A DNA stretch of 6,609 bases from an uncultured Pseudomonadota bacterium (GTDB taxonomy: Bacteria > Myxococcota_A > UBA9042 > CAIXZC01), in the NCBI GenBank assembly GCA_937876385.1, contig CALFHQ010000120.1:1-6609 (forward strand). Direction: 5' to 3'. The notes beneath the pieces were generated by a model. That model was not told the origin of the DNA. It did no database searches and was given only the letters and a program-made list of their open reading frames with translations. Shown here in pieces: positions 5,681-6,609 of this stretch. The position numbers and the translations under genes are program-made. How positions within the stretch are numbered: the first letter of the stretch is position 1; the number at the start of each line of letters is the position of its first letter.

Positions 5681-6496
5681 ATGGCAGCGCAATCGAATCA
5701 GGATTTGAGCAAGTTGGTGAAAGAGAAGAAGGCGTTGGCCGATGCCGGGGACTACTTCGGACTGCTCGGCATCGAGGAGTCAGCCAGCGCCGATGAAGTG
5801 AAGGCAGCCTACTTTCGTATGGCTCGCCAGTTCCATCCAGATACCTTGAAGAAGCAGAACTTGGGTGACCTTCATATGGACGCATCCTTCGTCTTCAATA
5901 AACTCACCGACGCATACCAGACCCTGATGACTCCCAGTCGGCGAGATGCCTATGTCCGCGAGCGTAGAGCCGGTCAGCCGCTGGATCCCGAAGACGAGAA
6001 ACGCCTCATTGAGCAGCAGGGAAAGATCGCCATGCACCAGGGGCGAATGGCACTGAACCGTCGTGCCTGGGGTCCCGCCGAGGACTTCTTTCGCCAGTAC
6101 GTTGAGCTAATGCCCGACGACGCCCGAGGCTGGGTCAGCCTCGGATGGTGCCTCTTTCAAAATCCAAACCGAGACCTGAAGGACCGGCTCCAGGAAGCCA
6201 AGACCTACTTCGTCAAGGCCGTGAACCTCGACGAGAAGAACGCCGACGCACACTACTATCTCTCCTTGTACCACAAAGAGCGAAAGGAATATGACCTCCA
6301 GGAACGAGAGGTCAGGAAGGCGCTGAAAATCAACCAGGAGCACGTCCCCGCTCAGCGAGAACTGCGCCTCCTGGAGATGCGCAGCGGCGAGAAAAGTGGC
6401 ACCCAGTCTATCGGCGAGTTCATTAAGGGGTTGTTCGGTAAGAAGAAGCCGGTCGAAGAAGAACCCGAAGAAGAACCCAAGAGGAAAAGACGTTAG
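5681..6496 (+). CDS. J-domain protein with TPR repeats
   Basis: A complete 271-residue cytoplasmic protein with no signal peptide or membrane segment. Residues about 24-92 form a J domain: DYFGLLGI at the start, a helix with DEVKAAYFRMARQ (38-50), the HPD motif at 52-54 that stimulates DnaK ATPase, then FNKLTDAYQTLMTPSRRDAY (72-91). There is no Gly/Phe region, zinc-finger domain or DnaJ C-terminal substrate domain, so it is a class C (type III) J protein, not DnaJ itself. Residues about 115-225 are helical with TPR-like spacing (AEDFFRQYVELMPDDARGWV, AKTYFVKAVNLDEKNADAHY, EREVRKALKINQEHVPAQRE), consistent with protein binding. The tail from about 253 is highly charged (KKKPVEEE..., ending KRKRR). 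The likely role is recruiting DnaK to a TPR-bound client or complex; the partner cannot be told from sequence. It is transcribed divergently from the lipoprotein operon. Confidence 0.88.
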   Translation: MAAQSNQDLSKLVKEKKALADAGDYFGLLGIEESASADEVKAAYFRMARQFHPDTLKKQNLGDLHMDASFVFNKLTDAYQTLMTPSRRDAYVRERRAGQPLDPEDEKRLIEQQGKIAMHQGRMALNRRAWGPAEDFFRQYVELMPDDARGWVSLGWCLFQNPNRDLKDRLQEAKTYFVKAVNLDEKNADAHYYLSLYHKERKEYDLQEREVRKALKINQEHVPAQRELRLLEMRSGEKSGTQSIGEFIKGLFGKKKPVEEEPEEEPKRKRR

Positions 6497-6530
6497 CCCC
6501 TCCCCTCTCTATTAGCCCCTCCCCCCTCTA
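6493..6530 (+). repeat. Tandem 19-base direct repeat at the end of the J-TPR gene
   Basis: Two adjacent 19-base copies, TTAGCCCCTCCCCTCTCTA (6493-6511) and TTAGCCCCTCCCCCCTCTA (6512-6530), differ at one base. The gene's TAG stop lies in the first copy. The repeat is pyrimidine-rich, lacks a hairpin and does not look like an intrinsic terminator. Confidence 0.85.
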
Positions 6531-6532
6531 CG

Positions 6533-6609
6533 TTAAACAACCAGGTCTTTCAGCGCACCCAGTCCGCCGCGAGCCGGCGCGGCTTCAATGGCGACCATCT
6601 CCAACGCAA
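6533..6609 (-). CDS. 3' end of an unidentified minus-strand gene
   Basis: Read on the minus strand from the right edge, one frame is open for 24 codons and ends in TAA (6535-6533). The visible C-terminus includes LEMVAIEAAPARGG and ends LKDLVV. The residue mix is protein-like, and the stop falls just after the end of the J-TPR gene, as in a convergent arrangement. The piece is too short to name a family, and chance openness over 75 bases of high-GC DNA cannot be excluded. Confidence 0.45.
   Translation of the reverse strand, partial: ALEMVAIEAAPARGGLGALKDLVV

Noticed and set aside
6566..6583. GCCGCG-AGCCGG-CGCGGC hairpin as a terminator
   Set aside because: The 6-base stem has no following T-run on either strand and lies inside the probable end of the minus-strand gene.

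Overview
The window looks like chromosomal DNA from a moderately high-GC Gram-negative bacterium, most likely a member of the Myxococcota (former Deltaproteobacteria). The best evidence is the long minus-strand gene. It encodes a secreted protein with a lipobox at the N-terminus, arrays of CxPxCxGKxCGxDGCGGxCGxC modules, and a C-terminal tail of Ser/Cys stretch, hydrophobic segment and RRK that fits the MYXO-CTERM sorting type. The lineage is inferred from these traits; no marker gene is present.

Layout. Positions 3-848 (+) hold the 3' part of a lysine-ketoglutarate reductase gene. It is followed 21 bases later by a complete saccharopine dehydrogenase (L-glutamate-forming) gene at 870-2198 (+). 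Together they form a two-gene saccharopine-pathway operon, which animals and plants carry as one fused protein. After a 15-base convergent gap come two minus-strand genes. The first transcribed is a 968-residue predicted lipoprotein (2501-5407) with a peptidylarginine/agmatine deiminase-type catalytic domain and a long disulfide-rich stalk. The second is a small PqqD-like protein (2214-2504), whose ATG overlaps the lipoprotein stop codon as ATGA. A 273-base divergent intergenic region (5408-5680) carries a candidate promoter and an inverted repeat. It separates the lipoprotein from a J-domain plus TPR protein gene (5681-6496, +). At the right edge the end of another minus-strand gene is probably present (6533-6609).

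How they work together. The lysine genes act in consecutive steps: lysine plus 2-oxoglutarate to saccharopine, then saccharopine to aminoadipate semialdehyde plus glutamate. The deiminase lipoprotein and the PqqD-like protein form a translationally coupled pair. The pairing is the least explained part of the window: a surface enzyme joined to a small cytoplasmic domain of the kind that recognises RiPP precursor peptides, with no precursor or radical SAM enzyme visible. The J-TPR protein is a cytoplasmic co-chaperone-like protein with no evident link to its neighbours apart from the shared intergenic region.
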